A stretch of 64,000 nucleotides of DNA from Streptacidiphilus sp. PB12-B1b (GTDB lineage Bacteria; Actinomycetota; Actinomycetes; Streptomycetales; Streptomycetaceae), in the NCBI RefSeq assembly GCF_014084125.1, contig NZ_CP048405.1:3100001-3164000 (forward strand). Direction: 5' to 3'. Positions 48,913 to 57,100 of the stretch are shown in pieces. The notes beneath the pieces were generated by a model, which was not told where the DNA came from, searched no databases, and saw nothing but the letters and a program-made list of their open reading frames with translations. The position numbers and the translations under genes were made by a program. Numbering within the stretch: position 1 is the stretch's first letter; each line of letters starts with the position of its first letter.

Positions 48913-50845
48913 CGTCGGGGTGCAGCCGGGCGACGGTCCAGACCCGCTGGCGGCGCACGGTCAGGGCGGTGAGGCCGACGAACGCGAGGGTGAAGCCCAG
49001 CAGGACCACGGCGTCCCTGGCCAGGCTCGCCGTGGAGCCGCCGGAGATGGTGACCCGGAGCCCGTCGATCAGGTAGGTCATCGGCAGCAGCCCGTGCACG
49101 GTCTGGAAGAACACCGGTTCGGTGGGCATCGGGTAGAGCCCGCCGGAGGCGGTGAGCTGGAGGATCAGCAGCACCAGGGACAGCACGTCGCCGGGGACGC
49201 CCAGGGTGGTCCGCAGGCAGTGGTCGACCGCGGTGAACGCGCCCGCGGCCAGGAGCAGCAGGCCGATGGTGGCCCAGGGGTGGATCGGGTCCAGCCCCAG
49301 CGTGACGTCCACGACGCCGAAGAGGACCACCGCCGCGACGCCGCCGAGGGAGGCGGCCGGAAGCCAGCCGGCGGCGGCCACGGTCAGGGCGTTCACCCGG
49401 TTGGCCATGGCCCGCAGGTTCACCGGGCGCAGCAGGAGGTAGGCGAAGAGGCCGAACACCCACAGGGCGATGCCGAAGAAGAACGGCGCCATGCCGCGGC
49501 CGTACACCTTGGCCGGGTGCAGGTTGGTGTCGGTGATGTTCACCGGCGAGCCCAGGACGTCGGCCGCGCGGGCGGTGTCCTGCGGGCTGGTGGGGGGAAT
49601 CCGTTGCAGGGCCTGGTTGATGGTGCCGGAGAGGCTGGAGGCGCCGCTGTGGGCCTCGTCGGCGGCGCTGTTGAAACTCTGCGCGCCCTGGCTGAGCGTG
49701 CCCAGGCCCTTGCTGACCGTCGCGGCGCCGTCGGCCACCTGCGCCGTACCGGAGTCGGCGAGGTTCAACGCGCCCTGGGCGGTCAGAACTTGGCCTTGGA
49801 CGGCGTTGGCGGCGCTCTGCACGCTGTCGGCCTGGGTCAGCGCCTGCTGGGCGTTGGCCGCCGCGGTGGCGGCCTGGCCGTCGAGACGGCCGGCGGTGGC
49901 GTCGAGGTTCTTGGCGTCCTTGAGGGCGTTCTGGTAGAGCGGGTCGTCGGCCAGGCCGGGATGGGCGTCGGCCAGGGCGGTCAGGTCGGTGACGGCCTTG
50001 GAAGTCGCCTGGTGGACCTGGCCGGTGGCGCTGTGGATGTCGTCCAGGCCCTGCGCGGCCAGCCCGGCGGCATTCACCAACGTCGCTGCGGCGGTGGGCA
50101 GTTGCTGGGCCGCGCTCTGGTCCAGGCTGTTGAACAGGCCGTTGAGCTTGTCGGCTGCCTGGGAGATCTGGTCGGCGCCGGCGGCGGTCTGCGCGGCCCC
50201 GCTCTGCAGGTCGCCCGTTCCGGAGACCAGTGCGGCGCTGCCCTGGCGGGCCGTCTGCGTGGATGCGACCAGCAGGTCCGCCGCCCTGGAGGCGGTGTCC
50301 AGTTGCGAGCGCACGGTGGAGAGTTCGCCGTAGATGCTGCGCACGTAGGCGGCGTGGGCGGCGGAGTCGACCTGGTCCTGGAGCTTGGACTGCACCACCT
50401 CGGTCATGATCCCGGCGATGTAGTTGTTGGCGTCGTTCAGTTGCAGCGTGATGCCGGCCCGCTCGGGGGCGGAGGTGCCGGCCGTGGCCAGGTCGCTGCT
50501 GAAGTCGGCCGGGATGGTGACGGTGAAGTAGTAGCGGTTGTGCCGCAGCCCGTCCCTGGCCTGGGCCGCGCTCACGAAGTTCCAGTCGAACGTCGGTGTG
50601 GCCTTGAGCTGTTGGACGAGCTGGCTGCCCGCGTCGACCGGCTGGCCCTGCGGCCCCTCGGCCGGGCGGTCCTGGTCGACCACCGCGACCGGGATGCGCT
50701 CGGTCTTGCCGTACGGATCCCAGTTGGCCCACAGGTACATGGCGCCGTAGAGCAGCGGGATCAGGCACAGCAGCAGTGGGACGAGGCGGCGCATGGGGCC
50801 GCGGAAGCGCCGCAGTTCGAGCCAGGCGAGTCGGAACACGGTCAT
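48902..50845 (-). CDS. YhgE/Pip-like membrane protein
   Basis: 647 residues. Helix 1 (LVPLLLCLIPLLYGAMYLWA) and WDPYGKTERIPVAVVDQDRPA open the YhgE/Pip N-domain; a long Ala/Gln-rich coiled-coil extracellular stretch (about 180-430) carries heptad-like ADQISQAADKLNGL; five or so helices follow (FFFGIALWVFGLFAYLLL onward). Homologues are ESX-like/ABC-type membrane proteins needed for phage infection in lactococci. It is coupled (4-bp overlap) to an ATPase gene. Confidence 0.9.
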   Translation of the reverse strand: MTVFRLAWLELRRFRGPMRRLVPLLLCLIPLLYGAMYLWANWDPYGKTERIPVAVVDQDRPAEGPQGQPVDAGSQLVQQLKATPTFDWNFVSAAQARDGLRHNRYYFTVTIPADFSSDLATAGTSAPERAGITLQLNDANNYIAGIMTEVVQSKLQDQVDSAAHAAYVRSIYGELSTVRSQLDTASRAADLLVASTQTARQGSAALVSGTGDLQSGAAQTAAGADQISQAADKLNGLFNSLDQSAAQQLPTAAATLVNAAGLAAQGLDDIHSATGQVHQATSKAVTDLTALADAHPGLADDPLYQNALKDAKNLDATAGRLDGQAATAAANAQQALTQADSVQSAANAVQGQVLTAQGALNLADSGTAQVADGAATVSKGLGTLSQGAQSFNSAADEAHSGASSLSGTINQALQRIPPTSPQDTARAADVLGSPVNITDTNLHPAKVYGRGMAPFFFGIALWVFGLFAYLLLRPVNLRAMANRVNALTVAAAGWLPAASLGGVAAVVLFGVVDVTLGLDPIHPWATIGLLLLAAGAFTAVDHCLRTTLGVPGDVLSLVLLILQLTASGGLYPMPTEPVFFQTVHGLLPMTYLIDGLRVTISGGSTASLARDAVVLLGFTLAFVGLTALTVRRQRVWTVARLHPDVSL

Positions 50846-51567
50846 TCGGCGATCGCCTTCCTCGGTTCTGCGGTGACGACCGGCGGCAGCCGGTGGGCGT
50901 CCGTGGTGACGGCGGGCGGCAGCCGGTGGGCGCTGAGCTGCGGAAGGCTTACCAGCTCGACGGGTTCGCCCTGCGGCGGGGGCTCCTGGAGCGCGCCGGC
51001 CAGCACGGTGCAGCCCTGCTCATGGGCCAGGGCCACCGCCTGCCAGGCCTGTCGGCGCTGCTCGTCGGTGCACCCGGCGTCGACGTCGTCGATGACGAGA
51101 GCGGCCGGCCGCCCGGCGAGGGCCAGCGCCAGCGCCAGCCGGGTCTGGTCCAGCGCGGTCAACTCCTCGACCAGCAGCCGCTCGTCCAGCTCCAGCCCGA
51201 CGGCGGACGCGGCGTCGCGGATGCCCTGGCGGGTCACCGCCCGGGAGGTCCAGCACCGTTCGGACATCAGCTCGCCGACCCGGAGCCTCTCCTCCAGGGC
51301 GACGGCGGGCTCGGCGCGGGCCACGGTGACCAGGGCGGCGGCCTTCCGCGCCTGCGAGGGGACGGTGTAGGGCCCGATCCGGACCGTTCCGGCGTTCAGG
51401 CGCATCCGCCCGGACAGGGCCAACAGCAGCGAGGTGCGCCCGGACCGTGCGGTCCCGTGCACCACCAGCAGGCCGCCCGGGGGCACCTGGACGTCCACGT
51501 TCTCGAAGACCGGTCCCCGGGCCCCGCGCACGCTCAGACCGCGTGCGGCTATCTCGACACCATCCAC
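50842..51567 (-). CDS. ABC-type ATPase with degenerate active site (YhgE partner)
   Basis: 241 residues. The Walker A position reads GTARSGRTS, with Arg instead of the Lys of GxxxxGK(S/T). The signature LSGGQ is replaced by LTALDQ and Walker B reads LVIDDVDA. This suggests weak or no ATP hydrolysis, unless the Arg substitutes. The C-terminal 22 residues contain a duplicated 11-residue unit (AHRLPPxVT). It is coupled to the YhgE gene and should supply its cytosolic partner. A CRP-like palindrome lies 40 bp upstream of ATG 51567; the ribosome site is weak. Confidence 0.82.
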   Translation of the reverse strand: MDGVEIAARGLSVRGARGPVFENVDVQVPPGGLLVVHGTARSGRTSLLLALSGRMRLNAGTVRIGPYTVPSQARKAAALVTVARAEPAVALEERLRVGELMSERCWTSRAVTRQGIRDAASAVGLELDERLLVEELTALDQTRLALALALAGRPAALVIDDVDAGCTDEQRRQAWQAVALAHEQGCTVLAGALQEPPPQGEPVELVSLPQLSAHRLPPAVTTDAHRLPPVVTAEPRKAIAE

Positions 51568-51606
51568 CTACCAAGGAGTAACCCGGAATCGGCATCCCAA
51601 TCCCGC

Positions 51607-51622
51607 TGTGACCGCGTTCACA
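51607..51622. promoter_or_regulatory. CRP-like palindrome TGTGA-N6-TCACA
   Basis: TGTGACCGCGTTCACA matches the Crp consensus TGTGA-N6-TCACA exactly in both half-sites. It lies 40 bp upstream of the ATPase ATG. Streptomyces encodes a Crp that binds GTG-N6-G/T-N-CAC type sites. It could also serve the convergent-facing end of the radical SAM locus, but that is downstream. Confidence 0.5.
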
Positions 51623-51654
51623 TGGCGCCCGGGCGCGGCCGCTCGCCGTCGGGG

Positions 51655-52685
51655 TCAGATCAGGCGGAGCTGCGCGGGCCCGTCGGACTCCCCGGGCGCC
51701 TCGTCGGGCGGCGGTTGCGGCGCCGCGCCGGGGCGGCCGAGCCGGGCGGGGGCCATGCCGTGCTCTGCGGCCAACTCGCTTACCTGGCGGGTGATGCGGC
51801 GCTGGTACCAGTCGGGGGCGTAGGGGCCGCGGCGGTAGAGCGCTTCGTAGCGGCCGACCAGCGCCGGGTGGTGCTCGGCGAGCCACTGGAAGTACCACTC
51901 GCGGGCGCCGGGCCGCAGATGCAGGACGAGCGGGGTGACCGAGGTCGCGCCGCTGGCGGCGACGGCGCGGACGGTGGCGCTCAACTGCTCGGGGAGTCGG
52001 AGAGGTAGGGCAGGATGGGCGCCATCAGCACGGCGCAGGGTATGCCGTGGCCGGTGAGCGTGCGGCAGACCTCCAGGCGCTTGTCGGGGGAGGGGGTGCC
52101 GGGTTCCACGCTGCGCCACAGGCCGTGGTCGGTGAAGCCGACGGAGACGGCGGTGGAGACCTCGGCGACCTGCGCGGCCTGTACCAGGATCGGCAGGTCG
52201 CGCAGGATGAGCGAGCCCTTGGTCAGGATGGAGAACGGGTTGGCCCGGTCCCGCAGTGCGCTCAGGATGCCGGGCATCAGCCGGTAGCGGCCCTCGGCCC
52301 GCTGGTAGCAGTCGACGTTGGTGCCCATGGCGATGCGCTCGCCCCGCCAGCGCGGCGCGGCCAGCTCGCGCCGCAGCAGTTCCACGGCGTTGACCTTGAC
52401 GACGATCTGGCTGTCGAAGTCCCGCCCGGTGTCCAGGTCCAGATAGCTGTGGGTCTTGCGGGCGAAGCAGTAGACGCAGGCGTGGCTGCACCCCCGGTAG
52501 GGGTTGATCGTCCATTCGAACGGCACGTGGGAGTCGCCGGGAACCCGGTTGATGATCGACCGGGCGCGTATCTCGTGGAAGGTGATGCCGCGGAACTCCG
52601 GGGTGTCGAAGGTGCGGGTGACCGCGTCCAGGCCGAAGAGCGCCGGCGCGGTGCTGCTGTCGGCGCCGAGGTTCTGCCAGCGCAT
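51655..52685 (-). pseudogene. Rv2578c-family radical SAM protein, frameshifted
   Basis: The gene starts at ATG 52685 (GAGGAGGCGGC upstream). Cys66, Cys70 and Cys73 in RGCSHACVYCFAR are the CX3CX2C ligands of the 4Fe-4S cluster. The frame ends early at ...LPYLSDSPSS, but the other minus frame continues with PEQLSATVRAVAASG, TPLVLHLRPGAREWYFQWL and a basic C-terminus to 51655. One missing G in the run GGGG at 51991-51994 explains it. Intact homologues (SplB-like, Rv2578c) have about 340 residues. It is either a recent pseudogene or a read error. Confidence 0.8.
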
Positions 52686-52835
52686 GCCGCCTCCTCGGGG
52701 GTGTGGTGGGGACCGTTGTCGCTTCAGAATAGAACATGTGAGCGAATTCGGTTACCCGGGACCGGTTCGGCTTCGCACCGTTGCGGCGGCGGCGCCTGGG
52801 TAGGCGTCGGCCATCGGTCGAGGCGAGGGGTGGAC

Positions 52836-53018
52836 ATGGCGTGCGGCAAACGCGGGAGCAGTCACGGGCTGGGGCATGTTCTGGGGCACATGATCTTGCT
52901 GATCTGCCTGGTCGGCGCGCCTGTGGCCGCCACCCACGCGGCCGGGCCGGGCCACGCCCCCCGCACGGGGGCTCCGGCCCTCGGCGCCGCTCCGTCCGGC
53001 GGCGCGCCGACGAGATGA
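52836..53018 (+). CDS. Small hydrophobic or secreted peptide, unknown
   Basis: 60 residues from ATG 52836 (GAGGGGTGG upstream): a His/Gly-rich start, helix MILLICLVGAPVAATHAA, then an Ala/Pro-rich tail. Could be a signal peptide with a short secreted part or a membrane-anchored peptide. GGGTAG at 52798 is upstream but the matching -35 is one base off. Confidence 0.4.
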   Translation: MACGKRGSSHGLGHVLGHMILLICLVGAPVAATHAAGPGHAPRTGAPALGAAPSGGAPTR

Positions 53019-53147
53019 CGCGCCGACAAGATGATCAGCGTTTTATTGCGGTTTTTCCGTTTCTGCCCCGCTAGGGTCTGAGCTGAGCGGGCAGACGTAC
53101 CTCACTGGGCACCGTGTTCGGAGGCGCCGCAGCCCGGAGGAGGCACC

Positions 53148-53309
53148 ATGGCGGTCGTTCTGTTCATCCTGCTGGTCGCGGTCGTCTGCGGATTCCTCGG
53201 CGCCATCATCAAGGGCCTGCTCTGGCTCCTGGTGATCGGCTGCGTGCTCTTCGTGGCCGCGCTCGTCTACGGCGGCATCAGGCTGGGGCGGCGCGACGTC
53301 CGGCGCTAG
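53148..53309 (+). CDS. 53-residue hydrophobic protein
   Basis: ATG 53148 lies 5 bp after CGGAGGAGGCA. The frame encodes VVLFILLVAVVCGFLGAII and LLWLLVIGCVLFVAALVYGG, two helices, ending RLGRRDVRR, TAG at 53307-53309. It resembles the hydrophobic protein at 43771 in size and layout and is probably a stress-type membrane miniprotein. Confidence 0.68.
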   Translation: MAVVLFILLVAVVCGFLGAIIKGLLWLLVIGCVLFVAALVYGGIRLGRRDVRR

Positions 53310-53339
53310 CCGCCGACCGGCCGCCGGTCGCCGACCGGC

Positions 53340-53696
53340 CTAGCGGCGGGCCAGCCGCCGCTCCCCGGCCGCGCCGGTCTCGTAGGCCAGCTCGTAGTGC
53401 GCGAAGATCGCCGCCTCGTCCTCCACGGGCAGCACGTCGTCCGTCCCCATCGCCGGGGCGTCCTTCACCAGGGCCCGGGGATACTGCACCTGCAGGTAGC
53501 CCGGGCCCACGCGGGCCCCGGCCAGGGGTGCGAACACCAGCCGGTGCCGGGTCGGCAGCCCGATCGTGACGGTGGCGAAGGCGGGCTCGTCGGTGGCGGT
53601 GTCCACGTACACGGACTCCAGGGCGCCGATCTTCTTCTTGTCCACGTCGACCACGTCGTGGCCGCGGTACTCACGGATGTCATTCGCTTCGAACAC
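53340..53696 (-). CDS. PRC-barrel domain protein
   Basis: 118 residues from GTG 53696: FEANDIREYRGHDVVDVDKKKIGALESVYVDTATDEPAFA is a PRC-barrel, followed by RLVFAPLAGARVGPGYLQV and a C-terminal DDVLPVEDEAAIFAHY. Streptomyces PRC-barrel proteins of this type are common in stress regions. Function unclear; the domain binds partner proteins or RNA. The ribosome site is weak. Confidence 0.87.
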   Translation of the reverse strand: MFEANDIREYRGHDVVDVDKKKIGALESVYVDTATDEPAFATVTIGLPTRHRLVFAPLAGARVGPGYLQVQYPRALVKDAPAMGTDDVLPVEDEAAIFAHYELAYETGAAGERRLARR

Positions 53697-53886
53697 CGCT
53701 TCAGCCTCTCGCGTGCATGCCGACCACCGGGAAGGGCGAGCCTCCAGCCTCGGTGGCGCGGAGGGCTCGGGCGCGGCAGGCGCGCCGCGCCGAACGGATG
53801 ACATGCGGGCGGACGCTGAGGGGCCGCTGTGGGCGCTGTGGGGCCGCGAGGGAATGTCCGCCCGGTGCGCCCGCGTTAGTGCGGTG

Positions 53887-54270
53887 ATGAGCGGTTCGTC
53901 CCGCAATACCCGTCCTTCCCGTTCCCCGGCCCCCGGGCCCGAGCGCGCCCGGGAGCTGCTGCTGGCCGAGCGCGCCGGAGCGAGCGCGCAGATCGCCGTG
54001 CTGAGCCGCGACTACGACGGCATCGTCGAGGCGAACGCGCTGGTGGCCAACGACGACGAACACGATCCGGAGGGATCGAGCACCGCCTTCGAGCGCGCCC
54101 ATGTGGCCGCGCTGCTGGCCCGCGCCGAGGAGCAGCTGGGCGAGGTGGACCGCGCCCTGGAGCGGCTGGCGAGCGGCGGGTACGGGCGCTGCGAGCGCTG
54201 CGGCGAGCCGATCCCCGCGGAACGCCTGGAGGCCCGCCCGGCGGCGCGCACCTGCGTGCCCTGCAGCTGA
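53887..54270 (+). CDS. DksA/TraR-type C4 zinc-finger protein
   Basis: 127 residues. A coiled-coil N-terminus (RARELLLAERAGASAQIAVL) with FERAHVAALLARAEEQL leads to the zinc finger CERCGEPIPAERLEARP..CVPC. Such proteins bind the RNA polymerase secondary channel and modulate initiation with ppGpp. ATG 53887 chosen (GTG 53884 alternative). It is divergent from the PRC-barrel gene. Confidence 0.9.
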   Translation: MSGSSRNTRPSRSPAPGPERARELLLAERAGASAQIAVLSRDYDGIVEANALVANDDEHDPEGSSTAFERAHVAALLARAEEQLGEVDRALERLASGGYGRCERCGEPIPAERLEARPAARTCVPCS

Positions 54271-54418
54271 CGGCACGGCTGCGGGGCGGCCCTGCCGTGC
54301 ACCCCGGGCGTCCGCAGGGTTCCGCCGATCCGCCCGGCATGGGCGCGCGGATCAGGGACAGGCGACCCGTGGGGAGGCTTCCGGCCTCCGATCGGCTGAC
54401 AGAGAAGAGGGTGTTTCC

Positions 54419-54772
54419 GTGGAGAACGGCATGTGGGGCTACCAGGACAACGCGGGCTACCAGGCGGGCACCGACCTGACCGGCTTCAAGGTCGAGGCCA
54501 CCGACGGCCACATCGGCAAGGTCGACAAGTACTCCGAGGACGTCGGCGCCGGGTACATCGTCGTGGACACCGGCGTGTGGATCTTCGGCAAGCAGGTGCT
54601 GCTCCCGGCCGGAACCATCACCCTGATCGACACCGTCAACGAGACCATCCAGGTCGGCCGCACCAAGGAGGAGATCAAGAACTCCCCCGAGTTCGACAAG
54701 GAGAAGCACGTCGCCGACCCGACCTACCACGAGCAGGTCGGCACCTACTACGGCATCGCCGGCATGCACTGA
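54419..54772 (+). CDS. PRC-barrel domain protein
   Basis: 117 residues from GTG 54419 (AGAGGG upstream). LTGFKVEATDGHIGKVDKYSEDVGAGYIVVDTGVWIFGKQVLLP is a PRC barrel, and the acidic C-terminal half (EEIKNSPEFDKEKH) ends YYGIAGMH. It shares the fold but not close sequence with the PRC protein at 53340. A T-rich hairpin terminator follows. Confidence 0.9.
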   Translation: MENGMWGYQDNAGYQAGTDLTGFKVEATDGHIGKVDKYSEDVGAGYIVVDTGVWIFGKQVLLPAGTITLIDTVNETIQVGRTKEEIKNSPEFDKEKHVADPTYHEQVGTYYGIAGMH

Positions 54773-54801
54773 CCTGCCGGGCCGGGCGACCGGCGCCAGG
54801 G

Positions 54802-54834
54802 GCCGCCTCCGCGCAGCGCGCGGAGGCGGCCTTT
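54802..54834 (+). terminator. Rho-independent-like terminator
   Basis: GCCGCCTCCGCGC (54802-54814) and its exact complement at 54818-54830 form a 13-bp stem with loop AGC, followed by CTTTCTGT. It is the most canonical terminator in the window and ends the PRC-barrel transcript. Confidence 0.9.
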
Positions 54835-54930
54835 CTGTGTGCCCCGGACCAACTGCCGGGCCGGGCGCCGGGTTTGTCCCGCAACCGGGCAGATGCGGAC
54901 AAGTTCGCACCCTGCGCCGCTACTTGACAG

Positions 54931-54982
54931 TGTGTTACGCGGGCGTGACCATCTCATGTGTTACGCGGGCGTGACCATCTCA
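54931..54982 (+). repeat. Perfect 26-bp tandem duplication in promoter region
   Basis: Two identical 26-bp units (each starting TGTGTTACGCGGGCG) lie side by side at 54931-54956 and 54957-54982. A TTGACA box (54924-54929) precedes the first and the LacI-like operator follows the second. The repeat places regulatory bases two turns apart upstream of the malectin gene. Confidence 0.9.
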
Positions 54983-54986
54983 TCAA

Positions 54987-54998
54987 GAGAGCGCTCTC
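54987..54998. promoter_or_regulatory. LacI-family operator GAGAGCGCTCTC
   Basis: A perfect 12-bp palindrome with the central GCGC typical of LacI-family sugar repressors such as CebR (TGGGAGCGCTCCCA). It lies 65 bp upstream of the malectin gene start, next to the 26-bp repeat. No LacI gene is in the window, so the regulator acts in trans. Confidence 0.65.
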
Positions 54999-55063
54999 CG
55001 GATCAGGGCCGCCGTCGACGGAGGCCAACCCACCCGAACAACGAGATCAGCGGAGGGAATTCC

Positions 55064-56605
55064 GTGATCGCCAATTCAGCCAGTACCAGGCGACACCGAG
55101 GCTTGGGGAGTGTGCTGCTCATCGCCCTCGTGCTGGGCCTCATCGGCGCCGCCCCGGCGTGGGCCGGCGGGCCCGCCCGCGCGGCGGCGGCCGCAACCAA
55201 CGCCGGCGGGGTGAGCATCGACTCCGGCGGGGCGGGCGACCAGACCTTCGCTGCGGACGAGTACTACAGCGGTGGTACGGCGGGGGTGAACGCGTCCGGG
55301 TCGAACGGTTTCACCACCTTCAAGACGGTGGCGCACCCGATTCCGCAGGCGGACTGGAACTCGTTCCGCTCGTCCGCCTCGACGTACCAGATCCCCGGCC
55401 TCACCGTGGGCGGGGTCTACCAGGTGCGGCTGTACTTCCTGGACTGGCAGAACACCCAGGTCGGCAAGCGCGTCTTCGATGTCGACGTCAACGGCGCCCC
55501 GGCGCTGGAGAACTTCGACGCCGTGCAGGCGGCGGGCGACGCGGGCGGCGACGGCACGTACATCGGGGTGGAGGAGGACGTCAACGAGACGGCCGACGCC
55601 AACGGTGACATCACCGTGCAGTTCCTGCCGGGCCCGGTCGGCCAACCGCTGGTCAACGCCATCGCGTTGGCACCGGTGGCGGTGAACGCCCAAGGCGTCT
55701 CGGTCGACTCCGGCGGTCAGGGCGACAGCGGGGGCGCGGTCCCGGCCGGGGCAGCGCTGCCCGAGACCGGCTGGGTGGCCACCGCGAACACCAGCTCGGC
55801 CCCCGGTGACGCCCCGCAGAACGCGATCAGCGGCAACACCGGCGCCCGCTTCAGCTCCGACGCCGACCAGTCCTTCGGCATGTGGTGGCAGGCGGACATG
55901 GGCTCGACGCAGAGCTTCGACGAGGTCGAGCTGGACTCCGGCGGCTTCAACGCCGACTACGCCCGCGGCTACCAGGTCGAGGTCTCCAACGACGGCACGA
56001 CCTTCACCACCGTCTCCACCGACACCGGCACCGGCTCGCCGGAGACCGCCGTCTTCGCCCCGCAGACGGCGCGCTACCTGCGGATCGTGCTGACCGACAG
56101 CGTCAGGACCAACTGGTGGTCACTGGTCGACGTCACGGTCGACAGCAGCGGTTCGGGTGGCAGCGGATTCGCTGCGGACGAGTACTACAGCGGTGGTACG
56201 GCGGGGGTGAACGCGTCCGGGTCGAACGGTTTCACCACCTTCAAGACGGTGGCGCACCCGATTCCGCAGGCGGACTGGAACTCGTTCCGCTCGTCCGCCT
56301 CGACGTACCAGATCCCCGATCTCACCGCCGGTGGCGTCTACCAGGTGCGGCTGTACTTCCTGGACTGGCAGAACACCCAGGTCGGCAAGCGCGTCTTCGA
56401 CGTCGACGTCAACGGCGCCCCGGCGCTGACCGGTTTCGACATCGTGCAGGCGGCGGGCAATGCGGGCGGCGACGGCACGTACATCGGGGTGGAGGAGGAC
56501 GTCAACGCGACCGCCGACGCCAACGGTGACGTCACCGTGCAGTTCCTGCCGGGATCGGCGGGCCAGCCGCTGGTCAACGCCGTCGCGCTGGTACCGGCCG
56601 GCTGA
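55064..56605 (+). CDS. Secreted protein with two malectin domains and a discoidin-like domain
   Basis: 513 residues. A signal peptide (RRHRGLGSVLLIALVLGLIG, cleavage near AWA-GG) precedes three domains: malectin-like 1 (about 60-205), F5/8 type C discoidin-like (about 235-360, SFDEVELDSGGFN...YQVEVSNDGTTF) and malectin-like 2 (about 370-513). The malectin copies are almost identical, 151 bp in a row at DNA level. Malectin and discoidin domains bind carbohydrate; no catalytic domain is present, so it likely binds plant or fungal polysaccharide outside the cell. GTG 55064 follows GGAGGG. A LacI-type operator upstream fits sugar-dependent expression. Confidence 0.9.
   Translation: MIANSASTRRHRGLGSVLLIALVLGLIGAAPAWAGGPARAAAAATNAGGVSIDSGGAGDQTFAADEYYSGGTAGVNASGSNGFTTFKTVAHPIPQADWNSFRSSASTYQIPGLTVGGVYQVRLYFLDWQNTQVGKRVFDVDVNGAPALENFDAVQAAGDAGGDGTYIGVEEDVNETADANGDITVQFLPGPVGQPLVNAIALAPVAVNAQGVSVDSGGQGDSGGAVPAGAALPETGWVATANTSSAPGDAPQNAISGNTGARFSSDADQSFGMWWQADMGSTQSFDEVELDSGGFNADYARGYQVEVSNDGTTFTTVSTDTGTGSPETAVFAPQTARYLRIVLTDSVRTNWWSLVDVTVDSSGSGGSGFAADEYYSGGTAGVNASGSNGFTTFKTVAHPIPQADWNSFRSSASTYQIPDLTAGGVYQVRLYFLDWQNTQVGKRVFDVDVNGAPALTGFDIVQAAGNAGGDGTYIGVEEDVNATADANGDVTVQFLPGSAGQPLVNAVALVPAG
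55247..55397 (+). repeat. Intragenic duplicated block, copy 1 (151 bp, perfect)
   Basis: The 151 bases from 55247 (TTCGCTGCGGACG...) recur without change at 56168-56318, 921 bp downstream, inside the two malectin domains. A further 60-odd bases beginning TACCAGGTGCGG are also identical. Codon-for-codon identity shows recent duplication or gene conversion. Confidence 0.95.
56168..56318 (+). repeat. Intragenic duplicated block, copy 2
   Basis: Second copy of the 151-bp block at 55247-55397, in the same frame, encoding the second malectin domain from FAADEYYSGGTAGV onward. Confidence 0.95.
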
Positions 56606-56612
56606 ACTCCGG

Positions 56613-56653
56613 CGCCGGTGGCCCGGACACGCACAACGTCCGGGCCACCGGCG
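56613..56653. terminator. 16-bp inverted repeat between convergent genes
   Basis: CGCCGGTGGCCCGGAC (56613-56628) and its exact complement at 56638-56653, loop of 9 bases, 8 bp after the malectin stop. It serves the malectin gene and probably the convergent membrane protein gene. Confidence 0.75.
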
Positions 56654-56707
56654 GCTGTTGCCCGGCCCGTGGTGTGCGCCGGACGGTCCTGGCCGGCCCT
56701 GGCGGGG

Positions 56708-57100
56708 TCATGGGGTGGAGCTGGGCACGGGGGAGCCGAACTCGGCGTCCGGTGCCATCCCCAGGACCCTCTCCAGCTCGCGGGTGCGCTCCTGAAGGAT
56801 GAAGGCCCGCTCCCGGCGTTCGGCGGGGGTCAGCGGCGGACGGGCCGTGATGGCCAACTTGCAGAAGCGGTAGGCCAGGCAGGCGGGAAGCGCCACCGGC
56901 CACAGCAGCCCGGCGAGCAGGGCGAGCGCGGTCGCGTGCTCCTGGTCGTGCGAGCGGAAGTACTCGGCGCAGCTGCGCCCGCCCCGGGGCCCGGACCGGG
57001 TGATGAGAGCCGTCCGCTGTATCCCGTACACCTGTCGGGCCACGGCCAGCGAGCACAGCACGTAGGCGACGAGGGCTACCAGTACATACCAGCCGAACAT
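56708..57100 (-). CDS. Membrane protein of unknown function
   Basis: 130 residues. Helix 1 (WYVLVALVAYVLCSLAVA), a soluble loop with SCAEYFRSHDQEH, helix 2 (ATALALLAGLLWPVALPACL) and a cytosolic coiled-coil tail (PAERRERAFILQERTRELERVL). No family recognised. A near-ideal SigB-like promoter lies 115 bp upstream, so it is probably a stress-induced envelope protein. Confidence 0.78.
   Translation of the reverse strand: MFGWYVLVALVAYVLCSLAVARQVYGIQRTALITRSGPRGGRSCAEYFRSHDQEHATALALLAGLLWPVALPACLAYRFCKLAITARPPLTPAERRERAFILQERTRELERVLGMAPDAEFGSPVPSSTP

Noticed and set aside
52779-52803. GGGTAG upstream of the small peptide at 52836
   Set aside because: The upstream box reads CGTT at N15, one base off GNNT. 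It is kept out of the SigB-like set.
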